Below are positions 43,686-54,507 of a DNA stretch of 64,000 nt, piece after piece (within the stretch, counting starts at the first letter, position 1; the number at the start of each line of letters is the position of its first letter). The position numbers were made by a program, and so were the translations under genes. Source of the DNA: Sisyra terminalis (taxonomy: Eukaryota > Arthropoda > Insecta > Neuroptera > Sisyridae); assembly GCA_958496175.1 (NCBI GenBank), contig OY292280.1, positions 3,472,001 through 3,536,000 of the forward strand, read 5' to 3'. The notes below the pieces were generated by a model that was not told the DNA's origin, ran no database searches, and saw only the letters and a program-made list of their open reading frames with translations.

Positions 43686-43783
43686 CAGCATTAGAATTAA
43701 ATGGTTCAAATTTAAGAAAAAAAAAATTTGTTACTTTCCAGGATTTTTTTTTCTCCATTTTGTTTAGTATACCTTCCATAAAA

Positions 43784-43871
43784 CTGGTACTACAATTTTA
43801 TCGCTTGGATTTGATGGTTTTATGTATAAAAAGCCATTTGATCCAATCGTAAAAATTTTGGTATCAAAAAA
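43784..43871 (+). ncRNA. pri-miRNA-like hairpin 29
   Basis: TATCGCTTGGATTTGATGGT pairs with GCCATTTGATCCAATCGTAA. Lower stem GGTACTACAATTTT/AAATTTTGGTATCAAA. Confidence 0.6.
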
Positions 43872-44087
43872 TCGATGGAGTTACTGTTCCAAATTATATG
43901 GAACTCAAAATATAAGTTCCTTCTTAAACGAATATTCCAGAAACTGAAAACTTTGATTACCTTACTGGAATTGGACATCATCCTGGATATTTTCTGGAAA
44001 ACGGTATTGTTGGAATAAATTCGAAGCTTTTCCTTTATTTCAAGATTTCACCACTAGTACATGGGCATGAACTTTTATCATCAAATC

Positions 44088-44178
44088 TGGCACTGCAATT
44101 ATTTTCAGCTGAAGTCTGTGATTTTTAATAGGAAAAAAAAATGCATTCTTCAATTGTAACAATTTTGGTATCAAACTA
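44088..44178 (+). ncRNA. pri-miRNA-like hairpin 30
   Basis: TTTTCAGCTGAAGTCTGTGA pairs imperfectly with ATGCATTCTTCAATTGTAAC. Lower stem GGCACTGCAATTA/CAATTTTGGTATCAAAC. Confidence 0.45.
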
Positions 44179-44673
44179 CTGCCTCAAATTGAAGTACAAA
44201 AATTTGTTTGTATACTTTAAAATAATCAATTACTAAATACCATTTCCTGGAAATCGACACTTTTTTGTATTTAAAACTTTATGAATATTTGAACATTTCT
44301 ATAATAACTACTGCAGTGATTTTATCAAAGATTCAAAATTTTAATTTTTAAAAACTAACCAATTTTTACTAAAGGACTATGGAACTTAAAAAGTCAATAA
44401 ATTTTCTGAAGTAAAAATTAGTAACCCGTCTTCTTTTCTATTCGACTGGTTACTACTGTCTTGCAAATAACAGAGATAGCTTCAACTAACACTTGGACCA
44501 TAAAGAAAATTTCTTAATCTATTATTTCTTTAGCTTTTCTCTCTTTAATAGCTTATTGCTGATTCGAAGAAAAAAATTATAAATTTATAAAAATTATATC
44601 GTAATTAATCCTTCATTCCTTAAACTATATTTACTTCTAATACATTATAAAATTATAGGTTTCATATTTAAAT

Positions 44674-44762
44674 CTGGTACTGCAGTTGTGATGTCTGGAT
44701 CGAATGATTTTGTTATTTAAAAAATCATTTCATCTAGGCGTTGCAATTTTAGTACCAAAACA
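44674..44762 (+). ncRNA. pri-miRNA-like hairpin 31
   Basis: GATGTCTGGATCGAATGATT pairs with AATCATTTCATCTAGGCGTT. Lower stem GGTACTGCAGTTGT/GCAATTTTAGTACCAAAAC. Confidence 0.55.
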
Positions 44763-44883
44763 GCTCAAGAGATGGTCATGTCTTATGGTGGGAGAAACTT
44801 GGAGCTTGCTTATAAAAGCTTTTGATTTTCTTCTTTAATTTAAACGACACCACAAATGGACATGGGGACATTCATATATAAAT

Positions 44884-44972
44884 TTGGTTCTACAATTTCT
44901 TCGAGTGAATCAAATAGCTGTGGGAAATTCAACTATTTGATTCATTCGGGGTTATTGTGGTATCATGGCAAC
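44884..44972 (+). ncRNA. pri-miRNA-like hairpin 32
   Basis: TTCGAGTGAATCAAATAGCT pairs with AACTATTTGATTCATTCGGG. Lower stem GGTTCTACAATTT/TTATTGTGGTATCATGGC; flank AACGTTGGA. The last clear family member. Confidence 0.6.
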
Positions 44973-45086
44973 GTTGGAATGGAGAATGTTCTGGAAACCA
45001 ACTTGAAGATTTGACAGTACTTTTATGGTAATTATTGTTGTGATTTCCTTAATGGAACAAATATTAATACCTGTCTTTTTTTCTAG

Positions 45087-45160
45087 GGCAAGAATCTACC
45101 AATATTTTAAAATTCTTATTATCTATCCATTTTTTATCTTAAATCAAAAATTTTCAAAGA
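45087..45160 (+). pseudogene. Decayed E-exon copy with intact acceptor
   Basis: TATTAATACCTGTCTTTTTT then TCTAG-GGCAAGAATCTACC. The family frame stops after eight codons. Confidence 0.45.
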
Positions 45161-45164
45161 AACC

Positions 45165-45258
45165 TCAAGATCATCTTTCATCTCATTGTGTTTGGCCGCT
45201 CCCCCTTTATATATTTTCATGGCTCGCTGAGTGCCCAGCAGGACGCCAGTGGACACAT
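45165..45258 (+). repeat. S-element copy 6
   Basis: CATTGTGTTTGGCCGCTCCC, ATTTTCATGGCTCGCTGAGT, GCCCAGCAGGACGCCAG. Confidence 0.6.
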
Positions 45259-46160
45259 ACTTTGAAATCTAAGGCATGTAACAGTAGTTTGCTTCATGGC
45301 TTTTTTTTTAATTATTTTTTGCTTTTCTAGGAGGGAAAATCTGAGTTTAATATCAGCAATGGAATCGTTGGAACCGATGGAGTTCAAGAGTGAGGAAAAA
45401 ATTAGCTGGTGTTTCAAACTTTGTTCAGAGTGAAAATGTTGTTTTTTATTATAATAAAACACATTTTGGCTCTGGACATAGTATGAACATCACGTTCATC
45501 TCCTATGTTCTCAGAAAATCTACCTTTGTCGGATACAAAATCAATGACAAAAATTTAATATTTTCGGATACAAAATCAATGTTAATAATTTTATATTTTC
45601 GAATACAAAATCAATGTTAAAAATTTATTTTTTTCGGATACAAAATCAATATTAAAATTTTTAATTAGTCTAAACATTAAAATTCAATAAATTGAAAATT
45701 TTATATTTTACAATCAAATCAAATTATGTAAGTATAAAGAAGAAATAAATGAAATAAAATTTTAATTTTGAATTTTCATAACTTTATATTTTCCTGATTC
45801 TAATTCCTTCATTGCCGCCGAATAATCCAACGCAGCTGAGATCATGGTTTATCAAACATTTTTTCTAATTCAACTCCTTAAATATTTTTTTAAAAATGAA
45901 GTTTTTACTATGAGAAATTCAATTCAGTAATACCATACCCTCTACAGAAGCAGAAATGTAAATTTATTTTAACCTTATCGTTAATAATTTCTTTTTTTTG
46001 AAGTGTGGGTTAAAAGGTTAAACATGGAATTTATTTCATTGAACCCCCAATAGACACCCCGTATTCAATCAACTACTTTCAAAATTCAATAGATTACCAA
46101 GGAGTCAAAATCTTTTTGTTGTCTATCCTTTATTCTCTTTAATCAAAATTCTTCATGGAA
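45259..46160. other. AT-rich stretch with GGATACAAAATCAATGTTAA repeats
   Basis: From 45530 to 45660, four tandem, imperfect units of about 40 bp contain CGGATACAAAATCAATG. No gene is supported. Confidence 0.55.
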
Positions 46161-46162
46161 CC

Positions 46163-46262
46163 TCTAAAACTTCTTTAATCACATAGTGCTTGACCACTCC
46201 CCTATTATTTATTTTCATGGTTCGATGAGCACACAGCAGGACGCTAGATGTCAAACCTAAGC
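46163..46262 (+). repeat. S-element copy 7
   Basis: CATAGTGCTTGACCACTCCC, TTTTCATGGTTCGATGAGCA, CACAGCAGGACGCTAGATG. The last S-element; marks the right edge of the hairpin region. Confidence 0.6.
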
Positions 46263-46716
46263 TCACACCCATTAAATTTTAAATATTAACGTAGTTAAAT
46301 TTTAAAGGTGTGGATTGTGGTATCACAAGTATAGATAGTTATTACGTTATATGAATATTGTAGAGCTCCAAAATACCAGTTATGATGGTAATAAGAGAAC
46401 TTAGGATGGTATTTAGGAAAATTATTTTGGCACACTATTCTAAAACAATGATTCTAATGATACGATTTAAGATTTAAGGATACAAAACAATTGACTTGAA
46501 AGGATGTTTATGAGGTTGAATATAAATCCTGGAATGCTCCTAGGATTTCAAGGATGATTAAGTACCAAGAAAAGAACTTTATAAAACTTTAGGGCAATAA
46601 ATTGTTATACATAAGTAACTACAAAAAAAAATGTAAAAGAATATTTGGCTTTTGGATTTTCACCCTTGAAAACCCCAAATATGATACAAAAAATTGTATT
46701 CAAAAATAATAATTAT

Positions 46717-47244
46717 TCATTTTGGTATTTGGTAAATATACGAAAGTTTGGACATAAAAACAAGTGAAGATGATAAAAAATCTGAAGTAGATTGTTTTTC
46801 AAGAGATCCAAGTGATTTAGGGATAAAGATTGATGAAAGAAAGAGAAGACAAGAGGACCATTGAAATTCCTTAATTCCGATTCCTGGAGAAGATTGAAGA
46901 TTATAAGAAGCCAGTTGATCTCCAACTCCCGAAGAATATGGGTTGCACTTATAAACGTGAGCGAAGTTCAACAATTGAAGTTCCAATGAAAGTAATTGTT
47001 GTAAGTTTTCAAATCCAAAACCATCATAAATTATGTTATTTATTAAGGAAATCAAAGATTTCATTATTAATTCATTTCCGGTAAATATGTTTAAAAGAAT
47101 TGGTGGTACAGATTTTTTAATTGTTGTTGGTGACATTGTGGTTTTTTGGTCGGTGGTATTGTTGCAGAATAGATTATTGGGGTAAGTGAAAATTTTAATT
47201 ATAATTATAACTAGAAAGCTATACCCATTGCTCATAAAATCCAA
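46717..47244 (-). CDS. 175-codon open frame, unrecognised, single exon
   Basis: The longest uninterrupted frame in the window, unusual for DNA this AT-rich. The product would begin MDFMSNGYSFLVIIIIKIF, giving a hydrophobic N-terminal stretch that could act as a signal peptide. It continues with a Thr/Pro-rich piece (TTMSPTTIKKSVPP), a Leu-rich helix-like centre (GFENLQQLLSLELQLLNF), a few scattered cysteines and a Ser/Leu-rich end. No domain is recognised. The opposite strand also contains charged, coding-looking frames (for example EKIEDYKKPVDLQLP, then a GTAAGT at 46997), broken by stops. The real coding strand is therefore uncertain; a decayed plus-strand gene is the main alternative. No repeat relatives were found in the window. 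Confidence 0.35.
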   Translation of the reverse strand: MDFMSNGYSFLVIIIIKIFTYPNNLFCNNTTDQKTTMSPTTIKKSVPPILLNIFTGNELIMKSLISLINNIIYDGFGFENLQQLLSLELQLLNFAHVYKCNPYSSGVGDQLASYNLQSSPGIGIKEFQWSSCLLFLSSIFIPKSLGSLEKQSTSDFLSSSLVFMSKLSYIYQIPK

Positions 47245-47677
47245 CCAAATTCAGTCCCGGGCTATATTATTATCACACTTACGATTTTGCTATACTAAAA
47301 GTAGTACAAATTTAGGAAATTTATAGTCCTTGTAGTAATAGTTCTTATATGAATAAGTAATGCCAATTTAGAAGATTCGACTTTATAACTTCTTTTTCAA
47401 TTGTTTCTAATTATCAAATTATTTCCATATCAATTTCCATCAATTTCAAATCATCTCAAAACCATCAATTGTCATTGATATAACAACAGGTATATTTGAA
47501 AATTTATAGGTCATTTGGTTATTACGTCCACTTTGTGTTGATTTAAAAAATTTGTTCCATTAATAACTGCCTGAAGTTAGCAAACTCAAATGATTAAGCT
47601 TTTAAAAGGCCTTTATCGATAAAAATAAATAAAAAATTTGGAATTGAAAAAAAAATCCATTGAGGAACAAACTTGAC

Positions 47678-47848
47678 GACCACTGAGGAAGATTGCTTGG
47701 CAATCGAAATACGTATCTGAGCAATACGTCACAAATATTTTTATATGAACTTCTGTTCAAATTTATGTTCATGGTATGATTTTTAATATACTCTTATATT
47801 AAATTATACTAAATAAATTGGACCACATTATATTTTATATATCGCATA
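47678..47848. repeat. Right half of MITE family A
   Basis: CACTGAGGAAGATTGCTTGG, CAATCGAAATACGTATCTGA, then GAACTTCTGTTCAAATTTAT to the terminus TATATCGCATAAAC. Good copy for the hammerhead-like core. Confidence 0.7.
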
Positions 47849-49170
47849 AACAGTCTGCTTTTAACTCCAAAAATTTTAGCAATTATATATCTTTCAATCC
47901 AAAAAAAAAAAATGAATTTTAGGGGACTTAAATAATATGTTAAAAAATTTTGAAAATTTATCCTCGGAATGAATTATAATGACTACAATTACTGCAAATT
48001 ATGTTATAATTAAGAATCCTTAATTTTTATTAATGAAATTTTCATGAACTTGGGCCAACATAAAGCCCTTTAATATAAGAGCTTGAAATTTGCAAGTTTC
48101 TTTGCTAATTTTGAAAGTTTTGACCAATATTAACATACATTTGAACTACTCAAAGGGTTAGTAATTATTTTCTTTGGTCCTGGAACTTTTCTTGTTTATA
48201 CGAAAGAATAAGCAATTTAAAATATTCTTACAAAAATCAGTTTTGAGATTATTTACTAAAGCGACTAGTTTGTGGTTTATTAGTCAAACTGTCGATTTAG
48301 TAATAGCCTTAAGACTCATTAAATCATCAGATCCTTAAAATTTAAATTTAAAATTTGATAAGAAACTAAATATAGTTACAAGGACTGGCCGGATTATTGT
48401 TGGCATTTAATATTAATCTTCGAATATTATTAGTAGATGCAAAAATTGCTCAAATATATTAGTAATCATTTTTGGTACCATCATAGTATAAAATACAAAA
48501 ACCGCAGATTTTCAACATTTTCAACAGTGTTTCCTCGATAACTGCTAAATATAATCAAATAGGATTTTTTGCCAATGATTAACTAATTTTATAGTGAATA
48601 CCTAAATAACGATCCAAACTGAGAACCACTTGCCGGATTTTTATAAATTTGAGATATTTTATTGACGTTGTGGTATCTTTTGGAGAATATTTTGAAAAAG
48701 GATTTGATTAAAATAAGAATTGAAAATGATTCCCAACTTCGCTACTACTCTGTCTCCCCCTCCCTCCTTGGTGAAAAGTATAGTTTTGAAAATCGTGATC
48801 ATAAATTTCATGAATAAATTTTCTCAACGACTAAAAAAATAATTCATTTCTATTTCTCTGAAATTCGTTTATTAAGATATATGGTACAAAAAAAATTTTT
48901 AAACGCTCTACAAAAAAGGTCATGTATATTTTTACAGCCAATCTTACCATTAAGATGGTATTAACGATTGAAATTTGAATATTTTTAAGAAAATTTATAG
49001 TTATTATATAATTTATAATTATTATAATGCATTTTTTTTATACAAAACCATTGATAATTTTTCAGAAATCTATGGTATTATGGGAGAAATAAATTGAAGG
49101 CCGAAAATAAATTTTTTGTTACTACTTTTGCCTCGGATTAGTAGATACAAACAATCCTATTATTAACTTC
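47849..49170. other. AT-rich stretch without gene
   Basis: No supported feature. Low-complexity TATA/AATT runs near 49000. Confidence 0.4.
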
Positions 49171-49400
49171 AATGGTCTATTTTGGAATAATCTATTCAGT
49201 ATACTATTCTTATTAGACTACCATTTTTGCAATTATATCAAACACTACTTTCAATTGAGTGTAATAACTAATTAGCTCATCAAAATTGTTAGTTAGCATA
49301 GTAAACACCTTAATTAGTGTCAATTTTATTTTCTAGTATGTGATTTTGTTGTCATAATTTCAACTTAAAGTTGAAATTTTGAAAGAAATATTAATTTCTT
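49171..49400. repeat. 230-bp direct repeat, duplicate at 58891-59118
   Basis: TTAGACTACCATTTTTGCAA, CACTACTTTCAATTGAGTGT and a terminal AACTTAAAGTTGAAATTTTG appear in the same order at 58940-59105 with few differences. It links the left edge of locus B with the zinc-finger region. Confidence 0.75.
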
Positions 49401-49487
49401 GCAAAAGTTAAATTCTTAATTTCTTGCAAACTAAACAAAAACAAAAGTAAAAATAGGAAATTTTTTTTGAGCTAAACATTTTAGAAG

Positions 49488-51650
49488 TCACTGATTAAGT
49501 GGGGGCGTGATATAGAAGATTTGTTAATAATTTCATATCAATATCCAAATCATGATCACTTCATATAAATTGACCTTCATCTGATATATAAATCTCTCGA
49601 TATCTTGGGGGAAAAACATCTGATTTCTAATGGTATGAATCAATAAATTGGTATTTAATTTATTGGTGGCTAAATTGTTTGATTTTTGTCCAAAATGTTA
49701 TGGAAAATCTTGGAAAATTGTGAAACATTCGTGGGAGCATCGTTTGCTTAGTGATTAAATTTGTTAAATCGGTAAGTTGATCAATAAAAGTTTGAAAATT
49801 AATAAAAATTTATTAATTTTTGGAAAAATTTTAAACTGAAAATAATCACTAATGATACTTATATTTATTTGTAGCCAAATTAAATAATTTTTCATCGATT
49901 TCATGACGAAAATCTCACCGAAAAACTCAACTTTTCTCGTGAAATATTCCATGATTATTCAACATAAAGCCGAAAAATTAATAAAAATTTATATGAAAAT
50001 TGGTTGCTTAATTATTAATTTTGATAAATCAGTAAGTGTGCCATTTAAAATCGGTAACCAAATTAAAATTTCCAACTTTTTAGATCAAATTTATTAATTC
50101 AAAATGGCTGCCAAGGAATCGTGTTTTTGGCGGGAAAATGATTCGTGAGTCATGAAAAATGAACATCAATTGGATAAATTCGCCGCAATACGTAAGTTTA
50201 CAATTTGATTACTTCTTACAATAAAATTCATAAATATTTGTCACTCTCATAAATCAATTGAAGTACCAAAAACTCAATTATGAAATAATTTAATAATTAA
50301 TGTTTCAATTATCAATTTCATTAAAAAAAAGAAAAACAATAACTATAACTTAATATTTTTTCATAATACCAAGTAAATTTTTCAACTATAATAAAATTGA
50401 ACATAAAAAATTTTTCAAAGATTCAGTATTTGTAACATACCTATAATTTCCCGTTAAAGTTTAAAATAATTTTATAAAGTAAACTCATAAAGCTTTAAGT
50501 TGATTTAGTAAAAAAAAAAAAAAACAAAAAAGAAAAAGATTATGTAACCATAAATTTTATCAGTGATTTATCAAATAATTATTAAAATCATATTAATTGC
50601 ATTAAGATCATAAAGAAGACAGAAACAATTGAATATATTGAAGAAAAAACAATTGAGTATGAAAGCTTTGACATGCGTTTGAGTACAAAGATTATTCACT
50701 TGTTTTTATTTAAAAGCTCCATATATGTTTTGCTTAGCTTTTTTTTAATTAAATGAACTAGTTAATTAAATTCAATAAATCCATAAACATTTTCATAGAT
50801 TTATTGAAATAATATATATTTCGACGATTAAAAAATATATTCAATACTGAAATAATAGTCACCAAAAAAGACTAAACAATTAAAAACAATAATATTTTAT
50901 GGATTATGATTGCAATTTCTCGATATTACTGCATTTACTAAATATATTTCTTAGTAAATATATTTAAGTAAATTATTAACATAGTTGAATATTGTTTTAA
51001 AGTATCAACACGTAAATTTTGATGATTAATCTACAAAACAAATAACTATTGGTATTTATATAACAAACGTCAATAATTTTTGATTTTTCAAAAATATCTA
51101 TATTATATCGTTTTCTAATTTACGTAATTTTACGTACAAAAGTAATTTATAAATTTGAGCAATAGCTCCTATAAAATGTTTTTCAGGCGTATTCGCTGCA
51201 AAAACATAATTCGATTGCCAAGCAATCTTGTTCTGTGATCATAAAATAGTATTGGATTTTAATTCTTTGTTAATGTAAAACGTACATTTTGGTGATGTAA
51301 ATTATTTATTATTTAATTAAATTATAATTATTAATTATTACTATAAATTTATAACTCTTAATCTCTTTTTAAAAAAAAGCAAGAAACTTTGACTATACAT
51401 TTTTCTTTTTTCACTACACCAAATAAACTTTTTGACTTAAATAAATTTGAAACAAGAAACACTTTCATAAATTATTTATTTGAAATTTAAAATAATTCAT
51501 TAAAATTATTGATTTTCTCTTTTGTTAGATTTTTTTTTATATGTCCAACAGATTTTATCGGTATTCTAATTTCTTCGGTACTAATATAAATCTTAGTATT
51601 ACAATTTTGTTATTAATTAATTTGTGTAATTAGGAATTATATAAATACCT
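49488..51650. repeat. 2.2 kb block, locus B copy (direct duplicate of 13520-15685)
   Basis: Collinear copy beginning CACTGATTAAGTGGGGGCGT. Contains the MAAKESCFWREN-type patch (50104-50200, followed by CAATAC-GTAAGT), the KTIEYESFDMRL patch and the MITE A fragment in the same order. It is much closer to its partner than arrays A and B are to each other. Confidence 0.85.
50640..50755 (+). other. Conserved peptide-coding patch, copy 3 of 4
   Basis: Same frame as at 14698 (KTIEYESFDMRLSTKIIHLF). Confidence 0.35.
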
Positions 51651-51675
51651 GAAGAAGTCGGGAAACCGATAAAAC
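51649..51675 (+). other. Short conserved hairpin motif CTGAAGA-stem-GAAA, copy 3
   Basis: AATTATATAAATACCTGAAG, AAGTCGGGAAACCGATAAAA. The final GAAA is altered to TAAAA here. Confidence 0.35.
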
Positions 51676-51947
51676 ATGTAGTAAAAAAATAAATAAAAAA
51701 CCAAAATTAGAAACCTTTTCATAAACAAAATTGAAGGAAGAAAAACTATCATAAATTCAACATTTGCAGGATAAAATTGGCCTTTAAATATTGAAATAAT
51801 TCGTAATGGAAACTCATAAAGCTTAAGGTTTTGGGACAATAATAAAAGATATCTTTTATTAAAAGATATTACATGGAATATTTAAATTTAATTTTATAAG
51901 ATGCAACTAACATTTAAGAAGGCACATACAAGGGAATTAATTAAAGA

Positions 51948-52035
51948 TAAAACAATAGATGTTGAAAGCTTGGACATGCGTATGGGTACTGAGATTATTC
52001 ACTTGTTTTTATTTAAAAGCTCCTTATGTCTTTTG
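51948..52035 (+). other. Conserved peptide-coding patch, copy 4 of 4
   Basis: Frame KDKTIDVESLDMRMGTEIIH, continuing LFLFKSS. In this copy the frame is open upstream to an ATG at 51901 (68 codons in all). Confidence 0.35.
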
Positions 52036-52607
52036 TTTGTTTTTTTTTTCACTAACGGAACAAGTAAATATTATTTAATAAAATGCAATGAATTTTATTT
52101 GATATAATAAAATAAAATATACTTTGGCATTTAAAGAAAAATATTCAATATAGTTTGAAGACACTTAACATCATAGGAATTAATAAATTAAAGATTTAAA
52201 AAAATACATGCAAAATTAAATTGATTATCCAATTACAATCCTAAATAATATAAATTAATTTTAGAGAAACATTACTGGGTTAACTCTCTCTTCATATTTC
52301 ATGACCTTATTATAATTTGAATATTAGAACAACTGCAATGTACGCATATGTACAATAAAGTTAAGCTATTATAAAAAAAAAAGTTATCATATTTCATTTT
52401 TAAAAATTGTCTTTAAAAATCATTTTCTTGATATATAAATCAGTTGATTTAATTTTATTGATTAGCCGCCAAAATACATAACCTTCATGTTTAGTACCAT
52501 GGCTGCTATGACGTATCTAAATTTAAGTAGGGAAAGATGCGCTAAATTTCCCTAGGAACTATAAAAAATTTGATTCTGCGCAAACTCATAGCTAAAGACT
52601 GCTTTCG

Positions 52608-52683
52608 TCGCCATTTGTAGTTCAGATCTAAAACGTGACGAATGTTTAGTGCTGTGATTAATTGTGAATATTTTGTACAAAAT
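52608..52683 (+). other. Putative first exon B1
   Basis: CGCCATTTGTAGTTCAGATC, frame MFSAVINCEYFVQN running into an intact GTAAGT donor at 52684. Confidence 0.5.
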
Positions 52684-53150
52684 GTAAGTTTTTATATTTT
52701 TTTTTATTCCAAATCAAATTTTCAATTATACTTTACCATTTTATAAAAGCATTTCACGATTTATTTAATTTTTGAAGATCATTTTTCGATTTACGCAATA
52801 ACGCCATAGAAAGATATTATAGTTTTCCGGTTTTCTTCTCAAAATAAAAATATATACTTTGAAATATAACTTTAATTGTTTAAAATGTAATTCAGTTTTC
52901 AAATATTAAGTAAATGCCAAGATTTGAAAGATTTTTATAGAAATTTCACTGATACAAATAAGCACATGGTAATCCATGTTATCCAAATACCCTTTAATTA
53001 TTACAAAAAAAATATTATTTATTATTGATCTTATTTATTGATTTTACTACAATTAATTATAGGCGCAATTATGAAAGAGTAAATTAATAATTTAATTTTG
53101 GTACTTTTATTGTGGTTAACTTAATAAATTTTGCTAAAAATGACCGTTGT

Positions 53151-53159
53151 GACGTCACT
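53151..53159. promoter_or_regulatory. CRE-like site in array B (one of four)
   Basis: GTTGTGACGTCACTAAGTCT. The same site recurs at about 54060, 54970 and 55630. It lies about 360 bp upstream of the next exon start in three units and about 110 bp in the shortened one. Confidence 0.5.
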
Positions 53160-53510
53160 AAGTCTTATATTACATTCTGAACGTTAAGAATCTTGAGTTT
53201 GCGTATTGACTAAGCACCATTGTTAATATAAATTCAACTATAATTAATATAAAATTTATAATTTTAATTCAAATTTTTATTACTTAATTTGAGAGTTCAA
53301 CAACTTTAATTGCAAAAAAATGAGTCCTTGTGATTATTTCATTGCCAACAGTATTTGTTAATTTATTTTAGAAGATGGATAAATTTGCCGCGAAAATGGC
53401 GGCCATTAAGTAGCTAAAATTAAGTGGTATCAGATGCGCAAAATTTCCATAGATACAATAGTAATTTAATTCTGCGCAAGTTAGGATATTATAACTAAAA
53501 TTCGCTTTCC

Positions 53511-53595
53511 TCGCCATTTGTAATTTAGATATAAAACGTGGTCAATGGGGAATATTTAGTGCAGTGCTTAATTGTGAATTTTTGAAGAAAAATAT
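53511..53595 (+). other. Putative first exon B2
   Basis: Exon string and GTAAGT donor intact (53596). The short frame is broken (no in-frame ATG-FSAV). Confidence 0.45.
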
Positions 53596-54421
53596 GTAAG
53601 TTTTGTATTTTTTTATTCCTAATCAAATTTCCAATTATACTTTATCGTTTTATAAGAGCATTTAACGATTTATTTAATTTTTGAAGATCATTTTTCGATT
53701 TACGAAGTAACGCCAAGAAAGTCATAATAGTTTTTATGTTTTCTAATTAATGTTCAAAATATATACTTTTATATATTTCTCTTAATGTTTTTTAAGTAAT
53801 TTTCATTTCAAGTATTAAGTAAATGCGAAGATTTGGTAGATTTTTATGGAAATTTCACTGATACAAAATAGCACATGGTAATCCATGTAATCCAAATACT
53901 CTTTCATTATAACAAAAAAAATACTTTTTTATTTTGATTCATATTTATAGATTTTATGACTATCAATTGTAGGCGATATTATGAAATAGTCAATAATTTA
54001 GTTAAAATTGGTAATTTTATTTTGGCAACTTCAATAAATTTTGGCACAGATAACCGTAGTGACGTCACTAAGTCTTATATTGCATTTTGAACATTAAGAA
54101 TCTTGCGCTTGGGTATTGACCAAGCACCATTGTTAATATAAATTCAGCCATAAGTAATATAAAATTACATAAATTAAATTTAAATTTTGAATAATTGATT
54201 TGATAGTCCAACAACTTCAATCACAATAGAATAATTGCTGAAAATTGTTTCATTGGCAACAGTATTTGTTAATTTATTTTAGAAGATGAATAAAATTGAC
54301 CCGAAAATGGCGGCCATGAAGTAGCTAAAATTAAGTGGTATCAGATGCGCAAAATTTCCATAGATACAATAGTAATTTAATTCTGCGCAAGTTAGGATAT
54401 TATAGTTCAAGTTCGCTTTCC

Positions 54422-54507
54422 TCGCCATTTGTAATTTAGATATAAAACGTGGTGAATGGATCAATGTTTAGTGCAGTGATTAATTGTGAATTTTTGGGCC
54501 AAAATAT
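54422..54507 (+). other. Putative first exon B3
   Basis: Frame MFSAVINCEFLGQN open into the GTAAGT donor at 54508. Confidence 0.5.

Noticed and set aside
27984..44972. CRISPR-like array or simple MITE family
   Set aside because: Spacing is irregular and the repeats are hairpins with variable stems, so not CRISPR. A single MITE family would be expected to share its upper stem and to show target-site duplications, neither of which is seen; still the chief alternative for the hairpins.
45025..45330. 101-codon plus-strand open frame
   Set aside because: It reads through an acceptor, a decayed E exon and an S-element in an unrelated frame.
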